From assembly GCA_910587445.1 (NCBI GenBank), contig CAJULE010000003.1, positions 1-64,000 on the forward strand: a stretch of DNA of 64,000 nucleotides, read 5' to 3'. Of this stretch, positions 53,122 through 61,558 are shown piece after piece; positions within the stretch are counted from its first letter, which is position 1, and every line of letters starts with the position of its first letter. The notes under the pieces are model-generated. The model was not told the origin of the DNA and ran no database searches. It saw only the letters and a program-made list of their open reading frames with translations. The translations under genes were made by a program, and so were the position numbers. Source of the DNA: an uncultured Christensenellaceae bacterium. GTDB lineage: Bacteria > Bacillota > Clostridia > Christensenellales > Pumilibacteraceae.

Positions 53122-56100
53122 TTATGCTTTCTTTCTCATTATGAAAGCGGGATATATAAGGAATACGAACAGAAGGGCCGCGCCCGCAACGAGCACTATC
53201 GAAATGACTACGGGGATAGCGATCCATGCGCTGTTTATCGTCGAAACCGTAGTTATGCCCGAGCTGTTTACGAATACGTATAGCTGATCTTTCGCCGCCT
53301 CCTGTACTCTCGTAAGACCGTAGCCCTTCGTGTTGTCGAGCCCGTCTATCGAGTCGAGCCCGCTGCCGCCGCCGAAGCCGAGATTCATGTCGAGCCCGGC
53401 GCGTACCGAGCACGATATGCTGTCGGTGCCGCCCGCGTCGGTTATCATTCTTCCCATGAAGCCCCATTCGCCCTTGACGATGTTCGTAAGCATGGGATAG
53501 TGCGCCGAAGTATGAGAAGTGCCTATCGAGTTGTAAGCCGTCATAAAGCCCGTGTTACCGTCGAGGACGGAGCCTTCCGCGGTCGCGTTGTGACAGATGA
53601 GCTCGTACGGGCGGAGATATATTTCGCGCGCCGCCTGCTCGGAAAGCCAGGTGTGTACGCCGCTTCTGTTGGTTTCCTGCTCGTTGAAAGCAAAGTGCTT
53701 CGTGTATACGACTACGCCCTTGTCCTGAAGTCCGCTCGTCTGACTCGCACAGATGTAGCCCGCAAGCGTTCCGTCCTCGCTGTAGTACTCGAACGCGCGT
53801 CCTCCGAAAGGCGAACGGTGCGTGTTGGTCGAAAATCCGTACATACCCGAAACGCCGTTTATAAGACATTCGTCCGCATAGACAGTGCCCATTTTGTACG
53901 CAAGCTCTACGTCGAACGAAGAAGCCGTTATGGGTGCGCAGGTATAGCAGTTTGCGTCGATGTCGGACACGAGGTCGTGGAGTCCCTCTGCGCCGTCCAT
54001 ATCTATTGCCGCATTCTTACCTATCGAGGGGATCGCGGGGTTCTGCCAGCCGCAGGACGCAATGAGACGCTCGATTTCGGACTGTCTCATCTGCGAGATG
54101 AGTTTGTCCCACATATCGTCGTCATACGCAACGCCCACAAGGTCGGCGCAGGTAAGATCGCCCGACTGTCCGAGAGTAACGGGAGTATAGCCGCTGTCGG
54201 GGTCCTTATAGTCGCCGTTCTCGTCTGCGAACGCGCCCTCGTATCTGTAGGTGTCGGGATTGTAACCTTCAAGCGTCGCGCCGTGCACCTTGTCGTTGAG
54301 TCTGCGCGCCGTGTTGTCGTCGACCTCGCTCATGAGCGTTCCCGCCTCATAGCTCTTCGGAAAAGAAGCGGCAAAGTCGGAACGGGTCAAGTCGTCCTCG
54401 TTCGGAGTATAAGCTCCGTCGCCCTTAGCCACGTCGTCGAATTGGTTGGTTGCCGCAACAAGGTCGGAAGTACGCTTATTGCCCTCGCCGAACACGATGT
54501 CGCTCGCATTGTTCCAGGTATAGGTAAGCACGCTGTCGCCGTCGTTCGTGTTTGCCCAGCAGTGCGAGCCGTACTTGCCGTAGTCTACATAGAACTTATA
54601 GTCGCCGTCCGAAAGCTTGTACGCCTTTGCCGTCTTGGAATCGTAGGAAGCGAGATCGTCGCGGTTCACCTTAAGTGTGACCGTCTCGTTTGCACCGGGT
54701 GCGATGAGTCCGGTCTTAGTGAAGGCGCGAAGAACAACCTTCGACTTTTCGATACCTTCCGCAGGGTCGTACGGGGTCTCGACATAGAGCTCGACGGGGG
54801 TGCGCGAAGAATACGTGTTGCCGCTGTTGGTCACGCGCACGGTGAAAGTGAAATCTTTCGTGGTGCCGTCATAGGAAGGAGTTCCCACCATTTCCATTTT
54901 GAAAGTAGTGTAGGAAAGTCCGTAGCCGAACGGAAACTGAACTATGGAATCGTAATCGGAGAAGTCGAACGATTTTACGGTGTCGCCGCCCTTGCCGTCG
55001 GCTATTCCCTTGTACGCATGGTAATTTGCGACGTTTTCGATTTTTATCCCCTCGGCGTTTGCCGTCTCGTACCAGCGGTAGCCGACGTAGATGCCCTCTT
55101 GATAGTGGAGATATTTGAGAGCGGCGTTTCTGTCGCCTACCACATTCGAATATGTATAGTCGCCGAAGTTGTAGTACGAAGGAGCCGATTCCGCTTCGTA
55201 TGCCCAGGTATCGGCGAGTCTGCCCGAAGGAGTGAGAGTTCCTTTAATAGCCTGAGCGACCGCACGGTTGCCCGTGGAGCCCGGCATACCTATCCAAAGC
55301 ACGGAGTCGATATTGCCCTTGCCGTCGCCGCCTGCTTCGCCGTCGACGAAATCGAGCTCTATCGGCATGGGTGTGTTCACGAGAAGAACCACATTCTTAT
55401 AGTTTGCCTTGACGTAGTCTACGAGATCTCTTTCCTGAGGCATGAGCTCGAGATAGTGGAAGCCCGCGCTGCCGCCCTGGTTTTGCGGAGTTCTTCCGTC
55501 TCTGCCGCCCATGTACGGCGTCATGTCCATGACCGCGTCGCTGCCCTCGCCGCCCGCGCGACCTATGACGAGGATTGCCGTATCGGAATAGCTCTCGGCG
55601 GAAGCTCTTGCCGCCGCATAGCCGTTGTAGTCGAGCTCTACGTCGACTATCGAGTGAGTCGAGCCCTGCATATCGGTGACCGAGCCCGCGCTGCCGCCCG
55701 CTTCGCCCGTGAGATCGGAATAGAAGTTCCAAAGCGTTTCGTTTACGTCGATGTCCACTTCCTTAAGCGCGGTTTTGAGATTGACGAAAGCCGTCGGATC
55801 CCAATTCCAGCCGCCTGCCGAACCCGTTCCGAGATAGAGCTGCTTTGCCGAGAGAGCGCCGAAAAGATTGACCTTGTTCGTGCCGACGAGCGGAAGCGTG
55901 TCGTTCTCGTTTTTCATGAGCACCATGCCGCCCGCCTCCTGCTCTACCGTGTAGGCATTAGCCGCGGCTATCGCTTCGCTCGCGTCCGCGCTCCTGTCTC
56001 TGAAATAGAGACCTATCGCGTCGGAGTACACGCCGCAGAGCACGTCGACCGCTATTACGAGCGCTATCAGGATCGCAGCGCAAGCTATGCCGACAATGCC

Positions 56101-56124
56101 GAGTTTTTTACTTACTTGTTTCAT
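53122..56124 (-). CDS. GH3-E: membrane-anchored family 3 glycosidase with reversed domain order
   Basis: The ATG at 56124 (AGGAGG 6 bases upstream) gives 1000 residues; an upstream in-frame start lacks a ribosome site. A membrane segment (about 8-32) is followed by the GH3 C-terminal domain (VLMKNENDTLPLVGTNK, FPFGYGLSYTTF), an Fn3-like domain (FTVRVTNSGNTYSSRTPVELYV) and the TIM barrel. The barrel shows DMDGAEGLHD, GRAFEYYSEDGTLAG, KHFAFNEQETNR and nucleophile candidate RMITDAGG. A final membrane segment ends LIYPAFIMRKKA. It has its own promoter. Gene order in this cassette is kinase, regulator, lipoprotein, GH3. Confidence 0.9.
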   Translation of the reverse strand: MKQVSKKLGIVGIACAAILIALVIAVDVLCGVYSDAIGLYFRDRSADASEAIAAANAYTVEQEAGGMVLMKNENDTLPLVGTNKVNLFGALSAKQLYLGTGSAGGWNWDPTAFVNLKTALKEVDIDVNETLWNFYSDLTGEAGGSAGSVTDMQGSTHSIVDVELDYNGYAAARASAESYSDTAILVIGRAGGEGSDAVMDMTPYMGGRDGRTPQNQGGSAGFHYLELMPQERDLVDYVKANYKNVVLLVNTPMPIELDFVDGEAGGDGKGNIDSVLWIGMPGSTGNRAVAQAIKGTLTPSGRLADTWAYEAESAPSYYNFGDYTYSNVVGDRNAALKYLHYQEGIYVGYRWYETANAEGIKIENVANYHAYKGIADGKGGDTVKSFDFSDYDSIVQFPFGYGLSYTTFKMEMVGTPSYDGTTKDFTFTVRVTNSGNTYSSRTPVELYVETPYDPAEGIEKSKVVLRAFTKTGLIAPGANETVTLKVNRDDLASYDSKTAKAYKLSDGDYKFYVDYGKYGSHCWANTNDGDSVLTYTWNNASDIVFGEGNKRTSDLVAATNQFDDVAKGDGAYTPNEDDLTRSDFAASFPKSYEAGTLMSEVDDNTARRLNDKVHGATLEGYNPDTYRYEGAFADENGDYKDPDSGYTPVTLGQSGDLTCADLVGVAYDDDMWDKLISQMRQSEIERLIASCGWQNPAIPSIGKNAAIDMDGAEGLHDLVSDIDANCYTCAPITASSFDVELAYKMGTVYADECLINGVSGMYGFSTNTHRSPFGGRAFEYYSEDGTLAGYICASQTSGLQDKGVVVYTKHFAFNEQETNRSGVHTWLSEQAAREIYLRPYELICHNATAEGSVLDGNTGFMTAYNSIGTSHTSAHYPMLTNIVKGEWGFMGRMITDAGGTDSISCSVRAGLDMNLGFGGGSGLDSIDGLDNTKGYGLTRVQEAAKDQLYVFVNSSGITTVSTINSAWIAIPVVISIVLVAGAALLFVFLIYPAFIMRKKA

Positions 56125-56198
56125 ATTACCCTCCTTTTGTCGAATATGAATCTGTACGCGCACGATGCCGACCTCCACGCCGCATACTGCGCTCCTCT

Positions 56199-56227
56199 AT
56201 TATAAAGTGCGAAATGCGGCCGTTCAA
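56199..56227 (-). promoter_or_regulatory. GH3-E promoter
   Basis: Minus strand TTGAAC (56222-56227), 17 bases, TATAAT (56199-56204). The leader is about 70 bases. Confidence 0.75.
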
Positions 56228-56319
56228 TAAAACGGGAAAATAATACCGCTTAAACCCCTTATTCGTCATTCGAAACGGAAAAAGCGGCGTTTTTGCGGGA
56301 ACAAACGGTTTTGCATATA

Positions 56320-56350
56320 TAAGAAAAAGACTTTTCTTTCCGAAAAGTCT
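56320..56350 (-). terminator. Terminator of the cassette E lipoprotein
   Basis: AGACTTTTC (56328-56336) pairs with GAAAAGTCT (56342-56350); on the minus strand TTTTTCTTAT follows. It separates the lipoprotein from GH3-E. Confidence 0.65.
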
Positions 56351-56389
56351 CTTCCTCGGCTGGTTTTGCCGTTATCGAAGAAGTCTTTA

Positions 56390-56920
56390 CTAAGCGGCTT
56401 TCGTGCCGGTCCTTATCGCGTTTTGCAAGGCGAGAATGACTATGCCGCACTGGGGCGTCTGCCCTGCCGCAATCGTCATCTGCTTGCCGCCCGCGTCAAT
56501 CTCCGTCGGGAAGCCCTTGTCGTTTACTTTGACGTCGATAGCCATTATTTCGGCAAGCGTCCAGCCCCCGAACTGATTGAGGAACACGTTGGACATACCG
56601 GCATTTCTGTACGTATGATATTCTTCGTTGTTCGAATCGGCGTCCGCCTCGGGCGCAACCGACGCGACATCCCATATCGCTCCGCGGGAATCGACCGTAA
56701 ACGTCACGATCGCGCCGAAGTGATCGCCGTGATACTTAGTCACCGTGCCCGCGCTGGGACCGGTCCCCGCGATTTGGTAGTCGTACGAATAGTGGCACTT
56801 ATACGAGCCCGTATAAGTCCCCTCTTCGAGAGAATACGAGCCGCACCCGACAAGAGCGAGGCACGTCGCGAGCACGAAAGCCAAAACTGCAACTGCCGCG
56901 GTTTTCTTTATTGTTTTCAT
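56390..56920 (-). CDS. Cassette E small lipoprotein
   Basis: The 176-residue precursor has a signal peptide with lipobox LVGC. The mature part starts GTYTGSYKCHYSYDY and contains GAIVTFTVDSRGAIWDV, KVNDKGFPTEID and a final helix GIVILALQNAI. The strand pattern and closing helix recall FMN_bind lipoproteins. The SGAT motif that attaches the flavin is absent (AGQTPQCG stands in its place), so it may be a non-flavin relative. This is tentative. It lies between regulator and GH3-E with its own terminator. Confidence 0.65.
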   Translation of the reverse strand: MKTIKKTAAVAVLAFVLATCLALVGCGSYSLEEGTYTGSYKCHYSYDYQIAGTGPSAGTVTKYHGDHFGAIVTFTVDSRGAIWDVASVAPEADADSNNEEYHTYRNAGMSNVFLNQFGGWTLAEIMAIDVKVNDKGFPTEIDAGGKQMTIAAGQTPQCGIVILALQNAIRTGTKAA

Positions 56921-57062
56921 TTAAGTCTCCTTTAATAAATTTTGCAAAACCTTTCGCCTTAAGCCTATGCCATTGTACCGCAACCGTCCGCCGTTTTCAA
57001 TCATTCGGGAACGAACGGTATGTAAAAATACGGAAACGACCCGATCCCGCCCGCGAAAAGCT

Positions 57063-57800
57063 CTACAAAATTACGGAGCCGCCGCTCTTGAGCAGCCCCA
57101 GATACTCCTCTTTTATGGAACAGGCGCGCCTGCGCGAGAGCGGCAGAAGCTCGCCCGTAGTGAGCTCGACGTCGCTTACGAGAATACGCGATATGTACCT
57201 GTAGTTTACGATTAGCCCCTTATGTATCCTTATAAAGCCCTTGCCGCCGAGCTCGGACTCTATGGATTCTATCGACCGATAGACTTTTATAGGCTCCTTA
57301 AGGTCTTCCGTGTGAATGAGCTGGATCTTGCCCGCGCCCTCGAAATATACGACGTTCGAAAGAGGTAGGTTCATCACTCCGCTCTTGTTCTGTACGACAA
57401 GCACGTCGCTCTGCTTTTTGATACGCGCGTCGATGTAACTATCTATGACTCGGGAAAGATCTCCGAGAAAGTTGGATTTTCTCACGAAGTCGAACGGACG
57501 GACCTTAAACGTATCGAATACGCGATCCTCTCTCGCCGAAACATATATTATGTCCGTGCGGTTGCCGACGCTTCTGAGTTTTTCGCCCAGAGATATGCCG
57601 TCCATTTTCGGAAGCCCTATATCGAGAAATACGAGATCGAACACGCGCAGTTGCATGGCACGCCACAGAAGCTCCGCCGTATTGTACCGCTCTATTTGAG
57701 CGTTCAAGCCGTTTTTGCCGAACGCGCCTTTTACGGCATTGAATATAATTTCGGCTATATTTTCCTTATCGTCGCAGACGGCTATTCTTACAGTGTCCAT
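57063..57800 (-). CDS. Cassette E LytTR response regulator
   Basis: The 245-residue protein has a receiver (VAVCDDKEN-like start IAVCDDKENI, phospho-Asp in LVFLDIGLPKMDG) and a C-terminal LytTR domain with IRIHKGLIVNYRYI. It differs in sequence from the regulators of cassettes A-D and lies downstream, not upstream, of its kinase. AGGAGG precedes the ATG by about 12 bases. Confidence 0.9.
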   Translation of the reverse strand: MDTVRIAVCDDKENIAEIIFNAVKGAFGKNGLNAQIERYNTAELLWRAMQLRVFDLVFLDIGLPKMDGISLGEKLRSVGNRTDIIYVSAREDRVFDTFKVRPFDFVRKSNFLGDLSRVIDSYIDARIKKQSDVLVVQNKSGVMNLPLSNVVYFEGAGKIQLIHTEDLKEPIKVYRSIESIESELGGKGFIRIHKGLIVNYRYISRILVSDVELTTGELLPLSRRRACSIKEEYLGLLKSGGSVIL

Positions 57801-57830
57801 TTGGTTTCATGCCCTCCTACTCACAGTATT

Positions 57831-59168
57831 CTATGCCTTTTTCCGATTTTCGCTCGGTTCAAACAGCATTACGCTCACGCAAAAACGTCCGCCCTCTCCC
57901 TCCGCATCGTACTTTACGCTTCCGTTATACCGCTCGGCTATCGCCCCGATTACTTTACTGCCGTAACCGTGCATTGCCGCGTCGGGCTTGCTTGTAACAA
58001 GTCGGCGCGCGTTTTCCGCGTCCTGCTTTTCTATGGCGTTTGCGCAAGACACAAACAGCGTCTTGTTCACGAGCTTCACCGACAGTTGCACCCTTCTGTC
58101 CGTATCCCGTCTGCGGCACAGATATTCTATGGCGTTGTTCAGAATATTGAATAGCAGCGAGCAGATATCGCTGTCCGAAAAAGACATTTCTTTGGGCACG
58201 GAAACGGTATGATCTATGGTTATACCCTCGCCCGCCGCCTTTTGCAGTTCGAGATTCATAACGGCGCTTACGACGCGATTGCCGCAATCGACAAAGGACA
58301 GCAGTGTGTTAAATCTCTCCGTGTATTCGGAAAAATATGCGCCGAGCTTTTCATACTCGCCGCCGTCTAAGAGCACCTTCATATATGTATACTGATTGTC
58401 TATTTCGTGCCGCAGCTGCCTAAGCTCCTCCATGTTCCTTTCGACCACGCCCAGCATATTCGCATCGGCGTCTCTAAGCAGTTTGTCCATTCGCATACGG
58501 TTGTTCGTAGCGATGGTTTTGGAAACCGCATAGGCGCTGTAATACACGCCGAGAAGAAGGGTCGTAAGCATGAGACCTACCGTCAACCTCGAAACGGGGT
58601 CGACATAAATCACATTGGTTATCACCCAAAACACCGTACATATACCGAACACGCCGCCCGACAAGCCGACGCTTATCAAATACACCTCGTCGAGCCTGCC
58701 CGTCGAAAAGACCTTGAAAAAGCACACGAAACCGACAAGCATGATTATCATTAAAAGTTCGACCCCCCCCCGCGACGCGTTCATGCTGCCGAGCTCCAGC
58801 ATGATGTCGAAAACCGAAAAACAGTCCACGAGCACGATTTCGAGCGTCGCGACAAACGAAAATCCGCATATGAGGCGAGTGAAAATCTTTGACCTCGAAA
58901 ACAGCGCCAGCCATAAAGTCACGAGTATGCCGCCGCAGATCTGAGACATTGCCACGTGCCCTATCAGGGCATAGCTTGCCGCGCAAAGCAAATTCATGAC
59001 TATGACGGCGCAAATGAGTTTCGATAAGAAAACAGCGAAACTCTTGACGCCGCGAAATTTCAATTCCTCAACCAATATGGGTATGAGAAGCGCTATGACA
59101 TTGTTTATTATCATTCCGCTCACGCCGTACAAGCGGTTGAGATACATATCGATAAAGTAATTTCTCAT
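57831..59168 (-). CDS. Cassette E GHKL sensor histidine kinase with G9 tract
   Basis: The ATG at 59168 (GGAGG just upstream) gives 445 residues. A membrane domain of six or more spans (about 1-215) precedes a GHKL ATPase with LRQLRHEIDNQYTYMKVLL, LFNILNNAIEYL and GYGSKVIGAIAERYNG. The acceptor motif is LRHEIDNQY, not the CHDLKHQ of cassettes A-D, so it is a different subfamily, nearer AgrC. Codons for RGGV near residue 133 form nine consecutive G (plus-strand C at 58762-58770). Gain or loss of one base would truncate the protein within the membrane domain. In this sequence the frame is intact (ON). Confidence 0.9.
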   Translation of the reverse strand: MRNYFIDMYLNRLYGVSGMIINNVIALLIPILVEELKFRGVKSFAVFLSKLICAVIVMNLLCAASYALIGHVAMSQICGGILVTLWLALFSRSKIFTRLICGFSFVATLEIVLVDCFSVFDIMLELGSMNASRGGVELLMIIMLVGFVCFFKVFSTGRLDEVYLISVGLSGGVFGICTVFWVITNVIYVDPVSRLTVGLMLTTLLLGVYYSAYAVSKTIATNNRMRMDKLLRDADANMLGVVERNMEELRQLRHEIDNQYTYMKVLLDGGEYEKLGAYFSEYTERFNTLLSFVDCGNRVVSAVMNLELQKAAGEGITIDHTVSVPKEMSFSDSDICSLLFNILNNAIEYLCRRRDTDRRVQLSVKLVNKTLFVSCANAIEKQDAENARRLVTSKPDAAMHGYGSKVIGAIAERYNGSVKYDAEGEGGRFCVSVMLFEPSENRKKA

Positions 59169-59185
59169 TTCTCCTCCCACCTGAA

Positions 59186-59214
59186 ATTATAGCCGCTTGC
59201 GCCGTCAAAGTCAA
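59186..59214 (-). promoter_or_regulatory. Cassette E kinase promoter
   Basis: Minus strand TTGACT (59209-59214), 17 bases, TATAAT (59186-59191). The start codon at 59168 is close, leaving a leader of about 12 bases that holds the ribosome site. Confidence 0.8.
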
Positions 59215-59413
59215 ATATGTCGGTACAAGCGGCTGTCGAAACGCCGCAAACGGTTGTCTTGCCGAATATCGTATTAGGTAAGATTACTATCCGAACCGCT
59301 CGAGAATTTGTTTGAACTTGATAAGTTCATTATTCCGATTTATTTATAAAGGCGATTTAAAATACCGTAGCCATATATTGACAGTTTAGTCCCGAATATG
59401 TTATTATTTTAAT

Positions 59414-59483
59414 AATGATATTTTAAAAATTATCAAAAAATATCATTGAATATCTTGACATATCATAACTTTAGCGTTATAAT
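59414..59483 (+). promoter_or_regulatory. Promoter and operator-like inverted repeat of the AT-rich island
   Basis: TTGACA (59455-59460), 17 bases, TATAAT (59478-59483): full consensus. Directly upstream AATGATATTTT (59414-59424) mirrors AAAATATCATT (59437-59447), and ATATC/ATATCAT recurs into the promoter. A repressor could bind here. The rest of 59215-59413 shows no gene. Confidence 0.75.
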
Positions 59484-59502
59484 ATAGCAAAAGGAAGTTA
59501 AA

Positions 59503-60027
59503 ATGGACTACGCAAATATAATTTTAGAGATGTTAGATAGGATTAAAAAATTAGAACAACAGGTCGCCAATTTAAAGCAATCGCAAAAATCAAACAATAT
59601 GCCCACTGCCAATACCGGCTATAAGCAAGAGGAAAATCATAGCTATAAACCGAGTGCCCCGTATCAAATGACCACTCCCGGAAAGAGAGACACTACACGG
59701 TATATGTTTGAAGGGAATGTCTATTTAAAAAATCGCTTGGTATTAGCTGTCGTTAAATCCTATGTATCACAAAATGCCTCTATCACTCGTCAACAGTTAA
59801 AGCAGGTGTTTGATAAAACCTTGCAAGGTTCTATCGGCGTTGTAGAGAATGTTGATGTCGCTTCATTGCGTTCTGATTATGAAGTGCGCTTTTTTACAAA
59901 GCCTATCGATGTAATACATTTAATCGACGGCGATATGTTTGTATGCACTCAATGGGGTATTCTTAATATTCCCAACTTTATAAAACGAGCAGAGCAGCTC
60001 GGTTTTAACATAGAACCCATTAAATAA
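59503..60027 (+). CDS. Hypothetical protein of an AT-rich accessory island
   Basis: The 174-residue protein has a short coiled coil at its start (MLDRIKKLEQQVANLKQ), a polar linker and a compact C-terminal domain (about 65-174). That domain reads FEGNVYLKNRLVLAVVKSYV, LQGSIGVVENVD and CTQWGILNIPNFIKRAEQLGF. From memory, similar domains occur near restriction or nuclease genes; I cannot name the family. AAGGAAG precedes the ATG. Base composition is much more AT-rich than the neighbours, which points to recent transfer. It is followed 16 bases later by the DUF4145/DUF4268-type gene. Confidence 0.75.
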   Translation: MDYANIILEMLDRIKKLEQQVANLKQSQKSNNMPTANTGYKQEENHSYKPSAPYQMTTPGKRDTTRYMFEGNVYLKNRLVLAVVKSYVSQNASITRQQLKQVFDKTLQGSIGVVENVDVASLRSDYEVRFFTKPIDVIHLIDGDMFVCTQWGILNIPNFIKRAEQLGFNIEPIK

Positions 60028-60043
60028 ACCAAAGGAGCATTTT

Positions 60044-61051
60044 ATGATAGATAAATATAATGAAACCGATTTAGTGCAAGGGATCAACACTAATTTGAAT
60101 TTCGTAAAAAATATAGCTATTGAACAAGCCGATAAGTGTGCCGGTTCAATACGATCCACTCTCGAATACGCTATAAAATTATTTTGGTTAAAAAAATATG
60201 ACAAAAAGCCCGTATGGGTAAAAGGTCCGAATGAAGTATTTGATTTGCATAAAGCAATAACCGATGAAAGGTTTTCTCAGTTTTTTAATGAGATTGTACT
60301 TGGAGATATGCACATAATACGCAAAACTTGCAATGCCGTGATACACGACGGAGCTCCTCTAACTTTGGAGGACGCGAAAGAATTACTTATGCGGTTAGAA
60401 AAATGTGTAAAAGCGATTGAAACCACAATTCCTATGGAAATCATCACGCTCCCTAACAAAGAACTGCGTAATATAATCGCCATAGATGATACCCAACAGC
60501 AAAGTATTGTTACCGTTTCACAAAAACACATAACTCACCCGACAGTAAATACAGCCACTGTTATAGCACAGGAAAAATCATTTTTAACGTCATCAGCTAA
60601 AACTTATGACAGCAATTCCGAGCAAACGGTTTTTTGGAAAATGTTACAAGATGCACTCGACAATAACGGGAATCCCTTTACTATTTCGACACGTGCACAA
60701 TATGGTACAGTTAATAGAAAAAGCCCGAATAGCAATCTATGTTTGGGATTTGATTTCTTATTGCAGAAAGAATTTTTCAGAATAGGAATTTATATTCAAG
60801 ACGATACCATAACCACTTGTTTTGAAAGACTTTTTCAGCAAAAAGATGAGATAGAATCTTTATTGGGATTTGCACCGATATGGACAACACAAGGCGCGAA
60901 AAATCCGAATACGCGGCGTATTGAAACACGGCTGCCTTTTACTGCTTATGATCGTGAAGATTATGAACGATTGATAGAGGAAGCACTGCCCATTTTTATG
61001 CAGTATATCAAAGTTTTTTCAAAATACTTACCCGAAGCTTTTCTACGATGA
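60044..61051 (+). CDS. DUF4145-like / DUF4268-like two-domain protein
   Basis: The 335-residue protein has an N-terminal helical domain of DUF4145 type (about 1-130; LGDMHIIRKTCNAVIHDGAP and LEDAKELLMRLEKCVKAI). A linker follows, then a DUF4268-type domain (about 195-330; TVFWKMLQDAL, LCLGFDFLLQKEFFRIGIYI and RIETRLPFTAYDREDYERLIEE). Both domains are known mainly from restriction-modification and other defence loci; no function is established. AAAGGAG precedes the ATG. It forms an operon with the preceding gene and sits next to a broken reading frame of the same composition. A defence role is inference. Confidence 0.75.
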   Translation: MIDKYNETDLVQGINTNLNFVKNIAIEQADKCAGSIRSTLEYAIKLFWLKKYDKKPVWVKGPNEVFDLHKAITDERFSQFFNEIVLGDMHIIRKTCNAVIHDGAPLTLEDAKELLMRLEKCVKAIETTIPMEIITLPNKELRNIIAIDDTQQQSIVTVSQKHITHPTVNTATVIAQEKSFLTSSAKTYDSNSEQTVFWKMLQDALDNNGNPFTISTRAQYGTVNRKSPNSNLCLGFDFLLQKEFFRIGIYIQDDTITTCFERLFQQKDEIESLLGFAPIWTTQGAKNPNTRRIETRLPFTAYDREDYERLIEEALPIFMQYIKVFSKYLPEAFLR

Positions 61052-61430
61052 ATGTTGTGAAAGATTCGGGTGGGATCGTTCACAACGTTATTTATTCGGC
61101 AAACAACAGCTTCTTTATGCCGAAGGCGCTACCCCGGAAGGATATAGTCCGTGGTTTCTTGCACATAGTAACTTAACGGAAACAAAAGGCGGAAATTGGA
61201 GCAATAAAATCGTACAAGACACTATCGAAGAAGTATGGTATAAACCACAGTACGGTTTATACCATGATGAAACTACGCGAGTCACATTTGCAAAAACCAA
61301 ATATTACGGGTATGTGTTTATAGGTATGTATAAGCCCATCAAGGTTGATTAAAAAACACTATCTAACAATAATAAAGTTTGGATTAAAACCTATCAACGT
61401 ATTGCGGATACATACCCAATCGTCGAATAA
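61041..61430 (+). pseudogene. Degraded C-terminal gene fragment in the island
   Basis: One frame reads about 130 codons of clear coding sequence with no start: YDECCERFGWDRSQRYLFG, EGYSPWFLAHSNL, YYGYVFIGMYKPIKVD, an in-frame TAA at 61350-61352, then KTLSNNNKVWIKTYQRIADTYPIVE split by that stop only, ending at 61428-61430. The upstream part of the gene is missing or replaced by the DUF4268 gene, whose end it overlaps. I do not recognise the protein. Confidence 0.65.
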
Positions 61431-61453
61431 TCTATAATCAAGTCACTAACCTA

Positions 61454-61482
61454 TTGCAATAGTTCTACTTTTGTGTTATAAT
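61454..61482 (+). promoter_or_regulatory. Promoter of the DUF3592 gene
   Basis: TTGCAA (61454-61459), 17 bases, TATAAT (61477-61482) with extended -10 TG. Confidence 0.75.
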
Positions 61483-61558
61483 ATATTTGCTACACAATAA
61501 AAACGCTTATGGGTGTAATATAGAAATATAAACGGTTATGCAATAGGCAGGTGTTATT

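Noticed and set aside
16307-56124. NagZ-type N-acetylglucosaminidase assignment for the GH3 enzymes
   Set aside because: The NagZ His/Asp acid-base loop (KHFPGHG...D-H) is absent; the barrels carry the KHF-LNDQETNR type motif of beta-glucosidase-like members.
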